Assembly (NCBI GenBank): GCA_001599595.1
Contig: BCHH01000013.1
Span: 1,024,331 to 1,088,330 of the forward strand
Source: Beverwykella pulmonaria
Lineage: Eukaryota > Ascomycota > Dothideomycetes > Pleosporales > Melanommataceae
Reading direction: 5' to 3'
DNA length: 64,000 bases
In this document: positions 42,424 to 54,172 of the stretch, piece by piece
How the letters are laid out: every line of letters begins with the position of its first letter
Numbering within the stretch: position 1 is the stretch's first letter
The notes under the pieces: model-generated
Databases searched by the model: none
What the model saw: the letters and a program-made list of their open reading frames with translations, nothing else
What the model was told of the DNA's origin: nothing
Position numbers and translations under genes: made by a program

Positions 42424-45400
42424 TGCTAATGAGAAGTCAACATTCCGCCTCGCCGTCGGCGCTGGCCCCCTCTCCTCCCCGTATGTGGTTCACTTGTTCT
42501 CTGCCTCCCTCTGTGATCCCGCCGTGTCCCTTCACCAATAGCTTCGGCCCGGATCAATGCGCACTGTATGATGAGCTGGCAGCCCTGAACTGACAAGAGC
42601 TAGCCCCGGCCGTGTCCCCGACTATCACCCACGTCTCTTCTCGATGCCATACCCCCTCGTATACAACAGTCGTCGATGACCCCCCGATGGAGGCCCCGCT
42701 CCGGTCCTCCACTCCGCCCAGGTCGCCTTCACCTCTGTCCTCCAAGCAGCCTCAGTCAACCATGGGAAGTCGACCTGGCGGACTACACGATAACAATGAG
42801 AGACCGTCACCCATCTCTCAGCGGCCACAGATTCCCGCCTCCATGTCTGCTCCCGCCGGCCGCCTCCCTCGGCTCCTGCCCGCAGACCTCTCGTCCTACA
42901 CCGACACGTACCTGCCAACCGCCGCAATCCCTACGTCTGCCACTTCCCTCGCCGAGCTCGCCCACTTGATCCGGCTCCAAGGCTATCAGGAGCAGCGCAA
43001 GACCCACTCCCGGGTCCGGCTGCACAGATGGCTGGTGTCGAGCGCTCTGTCCGCACGTCTGGTACATTGCGGAGAGCTTGCGCACCGGACCTTGGTTGAC
43101 AACTTCAGGTCGGATGATAAGAAAAGTTTTTCTGTTCTCTATAATGCCATTAACGACGTTCGGAACTCATGCGACGCCACGCGCCGATATGCATTGTTGG
43201 AGCCAGATATGGAGTTTGGGAAATCAAAAAGCGCGAAGAACGACAAGTCTCTGCATTTTTCCACTTTCATGAACGAGGTGCCGTCCAAGATATTGAACGA
43301 CCTGTTGGGTTTCATTTCCGAAATCCGCACCAACCCAGATTTCCTTGCTACTCGCATTCTCAATTTGTCTCAGCAAGAACTTGCTTCTTTAACGTCGTTT
43401 CGTCAAGCTTTCGAACCTATCGATTCTGTCATGGCCATGCAAGCCAGAGGTAAGTCCGTTGGTTCCCAGAAGCCCAATCCGCAAGGCCCAAGCCCAGTGG
43501 AGCGTCTCTTGTCATTCCAAAGACATGATCCGCTCGCTGCTCTCATTTACACCATTTTCGCAAATTCCTCCGGCCCAGACTCCGCTGAGGACCTTCGTCG
43601 GACCGATGTGTGGGCTACCACATGTGCCAAACTCATCACCGAGTCCAGGCAAGGATCTGACAAGTTCATCAAGTCAGTCCTTGACGTCTGGGCTGGTATG
43701 AGAGAATGGCCTGGAAAGGCCAATCTGGAGCTCTACCTCATGCAGGTCCTTCAGGATGGCCAATTTCTGTTGGAGAAAGCCGAGGAGCAAGCTGCACGGC
43801 CAGTAACTCAGCCAATCCCGCGGAGCACCAAGGATACCATTGCAGCTGATGACTTCTTTGACAAAGCCGTCAAGAGTCTCTTCGAGGTTGTGGACGATGA
43901 ACCCAGTGCTGGAGGTATCCCCGAAGGCGTCCTGGAAATTGGAAATGCCATCCTCCGAAAGCTGGATGAATCCAAGTTCAGAAAGGCTGCACAAAACTTT
44001 TTTGCATCCCGCTGGCTCTTTTCCACATTTCTCTTGAACGCCATTATTCACCCTGAGGCATGTTTATCGTTTCTATTCGATATCTCGTGGATGCTAATTC
44101 CGGGTAGACTCATGGTATTATGATTGGCCACCACATCAGCGAGCATGCTCGCCAGAAGATCCTCAAGGAGATTGCCATCCGAGCTCAAAAGCATGTTTTG
44201 GACATGACCTACAATTGGTACGACACATCCTTTGGACTGCATGACTTCCTTGTGGCTAACCTTTTTACCAGGAAAAACCAAGTAACTATTCTCCCTAAGA
44301 TCCGCGTTCATATCGAGAACATTTTGGCAAGGTTCAAGCATACCAAGTCTCATTCCAAGCCCGTTCTTCTTCCTGCGAAAGCCATCACCTCTCCACGGGA
44401 AACTGTGGAAGTCCAACCTTTTATTGTTGTCTGTCCATCTGATATCATTACTTTGGTCAATACTTTGTTTCCTGAGCGCCGCCCGCCATCAAGCCATTTT
44501 GACAAGGACCTTCAACGCCGGACTGGTCTTACCTCATCCGCCTCCTCAATGTCTGGTATTTCGATGCCGTTCCGCACGAACTCCACATCCGCAGGGGACG
44601 CCAGTTCAATCCTAAGCGCCAGTGCCTCTTCCATGACAAGTGACACTACATCTAGAGAGCCTTTACTAGATACTGTTGGACATGTTGTCGACCGCCACAA
44701 TCTGCCCTTAGAAGACAACTTTGCGGAGAGTTCCAAGATCTTACCTACCGAGGAATACGGAAGACGCCTGAGAATGGCTTGTTCTGAGATGTCCCGAATA
44801 TTAGGTGTTGATGCAACTTCCGGCTCATGCCATCCTTGCGCTGAGCGATGGGCTGTCTTATACATCTCCCCTGATGGAAAGCATCTGAAGCCACGTATGC
44901 GCAAAGATTCCGATGATGAAGACGAGCATGATGACGACTCCCCCGAAAGCGACAGCAGCGATGACGATGGTCCGTCAGACCGGCTCGACCTGGAGAACGA
45001 CTACCATCAATTGAAAGAGGCAATTGCCAAGTTAGTCGAAGAATGGGAAATTCCAAAGGAGCTAGCTCCTGACAGCGAATCCAAGAGCTTCAGTAACCGC
45101 ACTTCGACTCATCGCAAAGGTGCTCGAGGCGGAGGCGCAAGTCGGCAACATAACGACATTCTCGGCTCGAGGAACCCGTACAATGGCCAGACCCAAGGCC
45201 AGAGCCAGAGCCAGCTCACCAACCTGATCGCCAACCAGAGAAATGTGCCCGCTCGCCACCGATCTCCTCAGCACCCGAGAAGCAATAGTAACCCTCAACC
45301 GGCAGATAAGCAAGAGAACAACTCAGTTCTCGTCACCATGCTCGAGACTGCCATGTACCAATGCCAGGCCCGTTCTGATTTTGTCAATGCTCATCTCTAC

Positions 45401-47881
45401 TATAAGACATTACAAACCCTACGGAAACTCAGTTCGCCCTCGCTCATCAGGAACGGGTATGCTGCTCTCCTCAACTACTTCTCTCGTGGTCCGCGCGATT
45501 CTCTCGGGAAATCTGCGAACGCGATTGAAGAGTTTGAGGCTTGGTTTGTGTGGCTCAAGCAATCCCAAGAACGCCATGATGCCATCATCGAGGAGATGAT
45601 ACTTGGGTTGAAGAACCTGCGCGACAAGATGTGGTACATCACTGATGTCCGCAACTCTGCCAATTACGAGGAAGCCAGGAACGTGGCGCTCGCTCTCAAG
45701 ATCATGGGACAACCAACGAAGACCCTTGATGGCAAGCCTATCCAGTCGCACAGGCCACGCAACTTTTCCAAATCTTCTTCCAACAACTTTTTGTTGAAGA
45801 CGGAAGCTCAGTTGGTTGACATCATGGCCGCTTCTCAAGACTTTGGCGGTCCTAACAAGCTGTCCGATGAACAGTCGGAAATCACGATGAAGTGGCTCAA
45901 CAAATACAATGTTGAGAACTTCTGCAAGGGTGAAGAGAGGATTCACCGCTTCTGTCTCGAGGTTGACAAATGCGTGAACAAGCTGGTAGCTGAGAACATG
46001 ATGGATAGCCCCGTACTCTGGTCCAGCGAGCTCTATCGACGTGACAAGGAGCTTCTCGACAGTGGACGACAGAAAGGGGATTTGTTTCTTACCGGCGTCG
46101 GCACTCTCTCGATTGCCGGTGATGAGGAGTATGAAACGCAAGGACGACCAGGCTCACGTAGCCTTGACTTTGCCCAGCGCCCAAGTCAGAACAGTCTGCG
46201 ATCCATTTCCAATCGCAATGGCTCCCAACAAAGCTTCGATTTGAGCCCCTGGGGTAGGAACCCTATGGACTCAACCGACCACTTTGGAGGTTCAAGTCCT
46301 GTTCTTACTATTGACACCACTGCCACTTTCTGGTCTCCATTCCAGACGCAGGCGCAGTCTCCGACTAGCACCACCAGCATTCGGCCGAGAACTGCTTCGT
46401 CCTCGAAGGGCACAGTAATGTTGAAGCAGTCAGCAAGCGTCAACGAAGACAAGCGCAGGTTCCTGCTAGACCTAAAGCAGGCCTTGACAGGCTTGCTCCT
46501 GAGCGACCTCGGGACAATGGTATTCGCAAATGGGAGTGAAACCGACGCCTGGTTTTCTAGTGATCTTGGAGAAGATTGCATGCATCGCCGAGAGGAGGAA
46601 GATAGCCAACGTAAGAAACAGATTGCGAGGAAGAAGAGCATGAAGAACATGCGAACCAAAGCCCATACAGACCTTCGAAATGGCCCACTAGAAACTCTCG
46701 GTCGCACTGAGCGAAGTCAGGCAGCGCCGCCCATCGCAACGTTCCAGCATGCCGCTGCATCCGACTTGCACCAATCTGCAGGTGAGCACTCATCGACATC
46801 GAGTGACGCTACGACGCGGTCTTCGGGAATGTCTGCTGCGAAGAAATCCGGGTTACTGGAATTCCCTTACAATGTTGCATTCAGACGCCTACTCAACAAG
46901 TTTGCCACGCATCCAAATCCATTTTCCAAACTTCATGCTCTGTACGAGCTTGAACTTCTCATCATCGCCTCACTCTCGTCTCGGTCCGGCCGCTCTTACA
47001 ACAATCGCCGAGACACCCTTCCTGCAGTTCCGCAGTCACCAACTCTGGGTGCCATGCTAGAGCTGAGCTCACGAGAACCGGCAACTCATACTTCTCGTGC
47101 TCAAAATCTGGAAGAAGCAATTGCGAATTGTGAAGAGCGTCGTTCGCACACCATGATCCAGGACAGAGTCGGGTCTACAACAGCGCAGATTTACCGAAGC
47201 GGAACCCGATCTCCCGTCGGCCCTCCTAGCACAGACCTGATTGTCGAAGTCTTGCAAGGGCTTTTCCGAGATTCAGACATCCGACCCAAGACACTTTTCA
47301 GAGATCTTCAGTACGTCGCTTCATTTGTCCCAGCGCAGATACTTGACAAGACCGCTCGCGGTAAAGCGTTCTGGGATGTTGGACTTGCCGCATTGGGCCT
47401 GAAGCAGGGTGTCTGCAACTTCATGGTGAATATTGTCAATGAGATCGTGACCCAAAACTCCAAGCGAGACCCAATCGTCCAGCCGAACGGGAACGCGTCT
47501 GAAACAGCAAATACGACCTCGGGCTCTGGCATCATGGAGAAAGTCGACGAACCTGCCATGCGTTATACAATGGAAGATGCAGCTCGCATGCTCCTGATCA
47601 CCGCCAAAGAGGGTAACGAAGTCGCCGAGCGTGAGCTGGCCATCTTCTATCTCACATCTCCCGAGCTGCTCAACCGTACTGTTCTGCCTCTCACCAAGCC
47701 TCGCGAGGTCTTCAAGACTGAGCTTCTGAACCAAGAGAGAAGAGCTTCGCAAGATCCTGCTCGAAGTGACCCTATGACCATGTGCGTGGCGTACCACTGG
47801 ATGGAACAGAGCAAGCGTGGGGGCGATCAATTGGCCACGCAGTACTTGAGGGCGAGAGCCGACTTCGAAAGCATTCCTTGA
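42424..47881 (+). CDS. Large conserved fungal protein of unknown function (1,761 aa)
   Basis: Three exons in phase: 42424-42481, 42604-44057 and 44108-47881. Intron 1 is 122 nt (GTATGT...GCTAG). Intron 2 is 50 nt and starts GC (GAG|GCATGT...GGGTAG), a GC-AG intron: the GT four bases on would break the frame. I do not recognise a named domain. After a P/S-rich head comes a helical region with LIRLQGYQEQRKTHSRVRL, LLSFQRHDPLAALIYTIF and EHARQKILKEIAIRAQKH. Next is an acidic stretch (DDEDEHDDDSPESDSSDDD), a Q/N/S-rich linker, SDFVNAHLYYKTLQTLRKL, and a helical C-terminus (FAEL-type LLEFPYNVAFRRLLNKFA, YVASFVPAQILDKTARGKA). The last 100 residues resemble SEL1/TPR-like helices (EDAARMLLITAKEGNEVAE). 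Strong coding signal and conservation-like structure suggest an essential or broadly conserved role. A second ATG at 42430 is an alternative start. Confidence 0.85.
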
Positions 47882-50800
47882 TGATACACGTCGTTTATAT
47901 GGCGATGGTGATAATCACCATCGCAACTTCACTTTTCCCCTTCTCATTATATACCCGCACCTTTCCCGCATCGCTTTCAGATTTGCATTATAGTATCTTG
48001 TTTACTTCGTCCCTTCTGCGCGCGCATACCTATCGTTATATAACGGCCTGCATGCATAGCGAGGAGTTTTCATTGACTGTCCTTGGTGTTTCAGCAACGC
48101 AAGCAAGCATGATTCCCCCTGCACATTTGTTTTTTGACGACATAATACATCTTGTTCTACTTTTATATATCTCTTCACTCGTATTATCTTGAGCTTTCCA
48201 TGATGCCGGGGCAGTGCACAGCGTCAGATTGGGGACCGAGTCATACCTTTTCACGTTATGATTGGGTGCGATTGTAGATTTTTTGCACTCTTAGGGTCGT
48301 TGAAAGTTGGCAAATGAGTCACGGCTGTTACAGACCTGCTTAGTGCTGATATGTAGAGTTGGTACTAGTCTAGCTGGGACTAGATGGAGGTTCGTTGATT
48401 GGATGCATGATCAGAGGTGTGTGTAGGATGATGTGAGATGATGTGATGGGCGTAACGAATCTCATTGATCTTGAGAAGAGCCGCATTGGGTAAAGGAGAT
48501 GGGGAGAGAGGGAAATGGTTTGGATATCATGAGTGGTGGGTTGTAAATTTCTGGGATCTGGCATGGGATGGGATATAGAAAGGCAAATGACAATGGAAAT
48601 AAAAATGGAAATACCACGCATCATCTGGACTGTGCTGTGCTAGGTTGTGTGCTGTGGTGAGGCGTATGGCATCCATACTGAAGATGAGGGTAATAATATC
48701 CAAGTCATTCCGAGGTCTCCAACACGTGCATGAGTGTTCTGCACATGTGACTTTGCCGTCAGACTTCACTCTGCTGTGCTGTAGGTGAAGGTCTGATTTT
48801 TTGGGTTTAGATGCATATATTTCCAAGACGGCAAAATATGCTTTGACTCTTCACGACGCAGCCCTTGCAGACAGAACTCCTACATTGACGACTGGCCCAC
48901 CTCGCAAAATATGTCCCCCATCATCCTCCCCCCCCACCGTCTTTTCCACGACCTAGAGGCACACGTCACCTCCCTACTAGTACCCAGGCTCGCGATTCCT
49001 CTCTTAGCCCTGTCACATTCTCGCTCTCGATACCACGTTTGCTTGTGTTAGCGTAGGCGGAAATAGATGGTTTATGTTATTAGTTGCTCTTTTTACGCGG
49101 CGGATGACTGGAGAGCTTGGTATGTTGTAGGTGGAAGGCCAAGCTTTGTGGGTGTTGGATAGCATTGTAGTTTTGTGATATTTATCTATGGGGAGAGAAG
49201 GGCGTGGGCTGGGTGGGGGCTGGGTGTACTTCGTTGTAGAGAGGAGGCGGACTACGCGAGTTACATTAGACTTAGACGGGGAAAGGAAGCTTGCTATTAA
49301 GAGCGCGGGGAAAGCGCAGGAGGGGAGGTGAGTGGTGGTGGCGGTCGTAGTGTTGTTTCTCTGCTTTGGTTTTGGAGATGTTGCATGTTTTGGAGGAGGG
49401 TTCTGGCGATGCTCCTTTTTATGAAGAATATACAATGCTCGCGGCGTAGGAGGGGGGTTTTCTTCCCGCTTTCCATAATTGCCGCTACTACTCCCGTTGT
49501 GTTAGTCTCGGCAATCATTCGTGCGAGAACGCTTGGATGAGATGAGGGGGACCAAGATGGATTTATTGCGTTGGACTTTGGATGGCTGTTGTGCTCTCTG
49601 GATAGGGATAGTTTGTCTATCTGGAAAGGGAATCGTTAGAAAGACTATACATTTAGCACACGAACATAATTTACAGGTAGAGAACAAGGTATTTGAACGC
49701 ATAATGGTCAGAGAGGGAGAAATTGAGATGTTGTGTGCGATATTGTTGGGCTAGTAAGTGTTTATTGAGGGCTGCTCGACGGGAAGGTGGTTGTGTACTT
49801 TGAAAAAGGTGTCTGCCTATTGTTATTATCTTGACGGAAAGTGGGGTTCTGGTTGATGTTTAATTCCACCGTCGGCGTTTCCTAATAATAGTTACTGTTG
49901 AATATTGTAGGAAGGAGTGGGACGAGGAATTTGCTTGATCTTAGCGAGGCGATACATGTCGATGTTCAACGTGACCAATCGCGTTTTTGGGGGTTGTTGC
50001 TTAAACTTTGGGAGACTCTTTGAAGGATGAATTGACGTGTATTTTCATGTAAGATTTCATGTTTGGAGCGTCTAATTGGGCGGCTCTGTATTCTTTACAA
50101 GGACTTTGGGGATGGGGTGTGGGAAAGATAAAAGAAAGCCAAGAGCGGGAGGTACAGTAGAAGAGAGCTCGACCGCCTCTTCATTTCAAACGTCGCGGAA
50201 ACGAAAGAAGAATAAAAATAGACACCCTATTGCAAAGCTAAAATCTAGGACAACAGAGGGAAATTCTATGTCCAATGCGCCGATCTGCTTCGTTGAAAAA
50301 GAGAAAAATGTTGAACGGAGATTAGCGACCCACAAAAACTCCGCATATGATATCATTTTCAGATGCAAATAATATCGTCTGTGTGTTACTGTGCAGTACC
50401 TTTAGTAAGGCAGGCATCCACCTGTTTAAAGTGTCCGTAGCGGAGTGTGGGGCTGTGGTGTCGGAGACTTGGCGTCAGATGGTGTCACCAAGTGGCCCTC
50501 GAGGTGAGACTTCGGACTTGGGGATCCACGGAAGTAGGAATCTAATCGACGAGCTGCAGTAAGAAGATGGAGAAGCCTGAAAAAGAGGGCGGTGCATGTT
50601 TGAGAAAGGGATTGGGGTGGTGATCGTGTTAGGTTGGTTGGTTGAAGCGACGGAGAAAGATATTCTGGTTGGGAAGGTGTCCGTGTACATCTTCATCTTT
50701 GAATGTCGCGGGGCGGAGAATGAGATCAAATCAAACCTACTTTTATCTCGATCGGTCCGTGTGTAGTGACAAGTCGCTTGTCGAACTTTCTACCCTACCC

Positions 50801-52663
50801 CGCTGTCCCGTCAACTCCGATGCGGCGACGTGAGCGTGGAGTGCAGACCGCACCACTTTTTTTTGAACATGGTCACAGGTGCCACATGGCTGCAGAGATC
50901 CAGATAGGGGCATCTGGCTTTTCGCGCGATTGGTGGCGAGGCAGAAAAGGTCTGCAGGATCTGGGATCTGGACTCCAGATGAAGGTTGAATGTCGGCCGG
51001 ACATTCGGGGACAGTACAGTTGGACGCCTCGCGATGGGAATGCGATATGCGATACAGTGTGGCCGAGATGAATGGAAAAATACGTGTTGCAGCCTTCCGT
51101 GCAGCCCATCAGTAGCAGATTGAGGGTAGATTAATTGAGAGAGGATGCGCAGTTTACGACCCGAATCGAGCGAGAAGTGTGCTCTGCGGCAAGTCGGAAA
51201 ATGGCATCGCGGCCCTGGATCAGTTCATCTATTTCTTCAGAGTGCGGCGTGATGCGCATGCGGCCATCTGGCAGTCGCGCTAGGTGTTGAGTGGCTCGGG
51301 TGGAAGAGAATTCCGCCAAGCCGCGCTATTCCGGGAGCATTTCTGGCGTGGGCAATAATATCTATCGACTCGCGTCCGTCCGCATCGTCCATCTGCAGCA
51401 ACTCTTACGTTACGGGGCCAAGACCGGAGTGGGAGACGAGACGAGAGACGAGAGACTGCCGGCGAGCAGCTTCGCGAAGGCGAGCAGACTGGAGCTGACG
51501 ATGACGATGAGCATGAGCTGTGCAAAGTCCCTCTCGTCCCAGGCCCATGTCTTCCGCCGTACCGCTCCTCTGTTCCAGCTAGCGCTTGGCACAAGTGAAA
51601 GGTCGTGTTGCCCGCGCCAACGGTTCTCCCAAATCGGATGTGGCGTTCACGTCTCCACACCATGCTGGCCCGGGACGTCGATGCTGGGTGACGGGCACAG
51701 GCGTGTGACTGGCTGCGGCCCCTGAGAGAGCGGCAGAGGATTCTTCGTGTTGGGCAAGGCCGCGCCCACGAGGCCTGAGGCTTGACCGCAGCGATTGCAA
51801 TTTGCAGCGGGAGCGAGGAGAGAGATGGCCAAGCTGCAGTATAGTAGCAGTCGGAGCAGTCGAAGCAGCGTTGCCCAGGGCAAGAGGTACGCAGGTTAGC
51901 TACGTCGTACTCGATGGAGAAGTCGCAAGCAGAGCGTGCTGCGGTCCGCGAACGGGCGGCCTGCACGCTCAGCGAAGACAGGCACGCAGACGAGAAACGA
52001 AGACGAGTTCCGCACGGCCTCGCGCGCCGACGACGCTGAAACACTTCGCAGCTGGCCTATCACGACCGGCTCCCACACACACTCAACCTCGACGCGGGCG
52101 GGCTAGCAGAGCAAAACGCGCTGAGCGCTGAGCGGTGAGGGCCCAGCAGCGTGCGATCAACTCTAATTCCAGGGCATCGAAGGGGGCCCAGTGCCGCTGT
52201 CGACTAAGATGGCCACCGCGTTCTGTCCCGCCGCGTGCACAGTTCGGACTCTCCGTTGAGCGCTGCCATGGGAGCGGATTCGTCGACTCGCCGCCTAGCG
52301 TGTGTGCGGGTGCTGACCTGTGCATCCCGTCGTGGCTCGTTTGTCCAGACGTGAAACCTTTAGGTGCTGCTCGGACATCTGCCACAATGCGCACAGGCGC
52401 CCCAAAGCCCGCAATATATCTGAATAACTATCCGGGATATTGCTGCTTTGCGCTGCCCTCCCCTCGCCCCTCCAACCCTCAACCCCCCAGGGCGACCACC
52501 ATAGCACTCTGCTACGTGTGCACCCTCCTGGAGCACTTCAGAACACGGCCGCCGCGTGCTGTGTCTGCCCACAGTCTCACCTCCGCAGCTCGGCTGTTCT
52601 GTGTTCCCTCAGCCACGCAGCTCTCTTACCATTGGTGCGTAGCCTCTGTGCACACTCCGTTTC
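47882..52663. other. 4.8-kb gene-free region
   Basis: Between two same-strand genes, nothing coding is supported. Frames at 49000-49750 are T/G-rich and those at 51280-52680 lie in a G/C-rich stretch, open on both strands. The last 500 bp are pyrimidine-rich and may be the promoter and leader of the next gene. Non-coding transcripts are possible. Confidence 0.45.
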
Positions 52664-54172
52664 ATGGCTGCACTTGAGCGCCAGCTCCAACATATTTATC
52701 GTGGCCTTCCCGATCCTAACCCGAGCACAGCGTCCCGACATTCTCCCCCCGCCGCAAACATGGTCGACGTTGCAGTATCAACCCAGCTCCAGCAATGGGC
52801 CTTCGAAAAACCTGCCCTCGTACGCCCAGAGCGCTCTGACAGTTCGGCATCCTCCCCAGATCTGTACCACAACGACAGCGAGACGCTGCGGATAGGCACC
52901 GCTGCCGTGGACAGCGATTCCCAGAACCTAGATGCAAAGGAGACCCTTTCTTTCCAGGAGCGGTACCTGTCGTCTGAGGAAGACCTTTCGCCCATGGAGG
53001 GCAATTCCGACTCCGACTTCGATGACGTGGTGAGCATCCACGAGCCCGAGAAAGGATGTTTCCACGCACGCAAAATGTCAATTTCGAGATTTGAGAAGGG
53101 AAAGAGTTGTGACATGGCAGTCATCGTGTCGTTCGTGTCTGCTGGTCGCCCCAAGATGATCGATCTCGCAAGTCTTGGTTCGCCGATCCGCAAACCCAGT
53201 CAACGGTCTCAACGGTCAGCCTCGCTCGCACAGCTGCCAATCGCAGCCATCAACAAGCTGCGCGAGGTCGAGCAGGCTTCACGGCACTCCCTGGTCGTCA
53301 GTCCAGTCAGTGCATCACCATCGACGAGCCGATCAGCTTCACCAGCAATCGTTGTGCAGTCGCGGCGGCCGTCTCCTGCCCCTACAACCCCTTCCCGAAA
53401 AAACAGCTCTCTGCATAGTTCCGGCTCCTCCTTCACTGAGAGCTCAACACGAAGCAGCTCACCGTGGGCTCGCGAGAAGACGACTCGGTCCTTTACTGAT
53501 AAATCTACACTAAGCAGCTCACCCTGGGCCAACACTCGTCGTCCTGCCACTGCGGGTGTAAACCAACCTGTTCGCTCATCACTCTACGTTACATCGACTG
53601 CACCCACCAAATCTCAATTGAAACCTACTGCTCCTCCTACGCCGTTGTCACCCGAATCTCACTCATTCCTAAGCTCTGATCCCTACGAAACATCGACCGT
53701 ATCCTCCGCCTCGCCCATCATCAAATCCTCTCCCCACAAACGTCTACGATCGATATCACAGAAGCTCTCCTTGGCCAAAATTGCCATCACACCATCGACC
53801 AAGAAGTGGGATTCAAGAGCCAATGGCAAATCTGTCAATTCGCCTTCCATGCCCCCAACACCGTATACACCCATCACACCTCAGACCGCTCCCCCGTCCT
53901 CGTTTTCCGCGACAAGCCGGCTCCGACGAAACTCGAGAGCCTCCCGACCTGTCTCAAGAGTTGGCACACCAGAGATGCCTCCCATGCCCTCCACCGTGCT
54001 AGAACCGCAACCACTCAAACGTCTGCAAAAACTGATTCCACGGGGCGCCAACGAGCGGGAACCCTTGATCGAACTCCCACCCTTTCCATCCGAAGACGGC
54101 GACGGCGACCCTGCCATGTCCTTGAAGGCCCGACGAATACGCAAGCGTCGAAGCTTAATGGACCTTCTCTAA
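52664..54172 (+). CDS. Conserved disordered Ser/Pro-rich protein (502 aa)
   Basis: Single exon. Function not recognised. An N-terminal MAALERQLQHIYRGLPDPN is followed by an acidic segment (DLSPMEGNSDSDFDDVV). A short ordered-looking core follows (ISRFEKGKSCDMAVIVSFV, then AGRPKMIDLASLGSP), and beyond it long S/T/P-rich disorder and a basic C-terminus KARRIRKRRSLMDLL. Two near-copies of SSSPWA preceded by R/T-rich residues lie near 53449-53530, and PPTPYTPITPQT-type proline motifs suit phosphorylation by proline-directed kinases (inference). The start is chosen as the first ATG of a frame that is clean to the stop. Confidence 0.8.
   Translation: MAALERQLQHIYRGLPDPNPSTASRHSPPAANMVDVAVSTQLQQWAFEKPALVRPERSDSSASSPDLYHNDSETLRIGTAAVDSDSQNLDAKETLSFQERYLSSEEDLSPMEGNSDSDFDDVVSIHEPEKGCFHARKMSISRFEKGKSCDMAVIVSFVSAGRPKMIDLASLGSPIRKPSQRSQRSASLAQLPIAAINKLREVEQASRHSLVVSPVSASPSTSRSASPAIVVQSRRPSPAPTTPSRKNSSLHSSGSSFTESSTRSSSPWAREKTTRSFTDKSTLSSSPWANTRRPATAGVNQPVRSSLYVTSTAPTKSQLKPTAPPTPLSPESHSFLSSDPYETSTVSSASPIIKSSPHKRLRSISQKLSLAKIAITPSTKKWDSRANGKSVNSPSMPPTPYTPITPQTAPPSSFSATSRLRRNSRASRPVSRVGTPEMPPMPSTVLEPQPLKRLQKLIPRGANEREPLIELPPFPSEDGDGDPAMSLKARRIRKRRSLMDLL

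Noticed and set aside
45419..46141. 240-codon minus-strand frame
   Set aside because: Antisense to the large conserved protein.
51280..52044. 254-codon minus-strand frame in a G/C-rich stretch
   Set aside because: Open frames occur on both strands there through low stop density; composition is Arg/Ser/Cys-rich without motifs.
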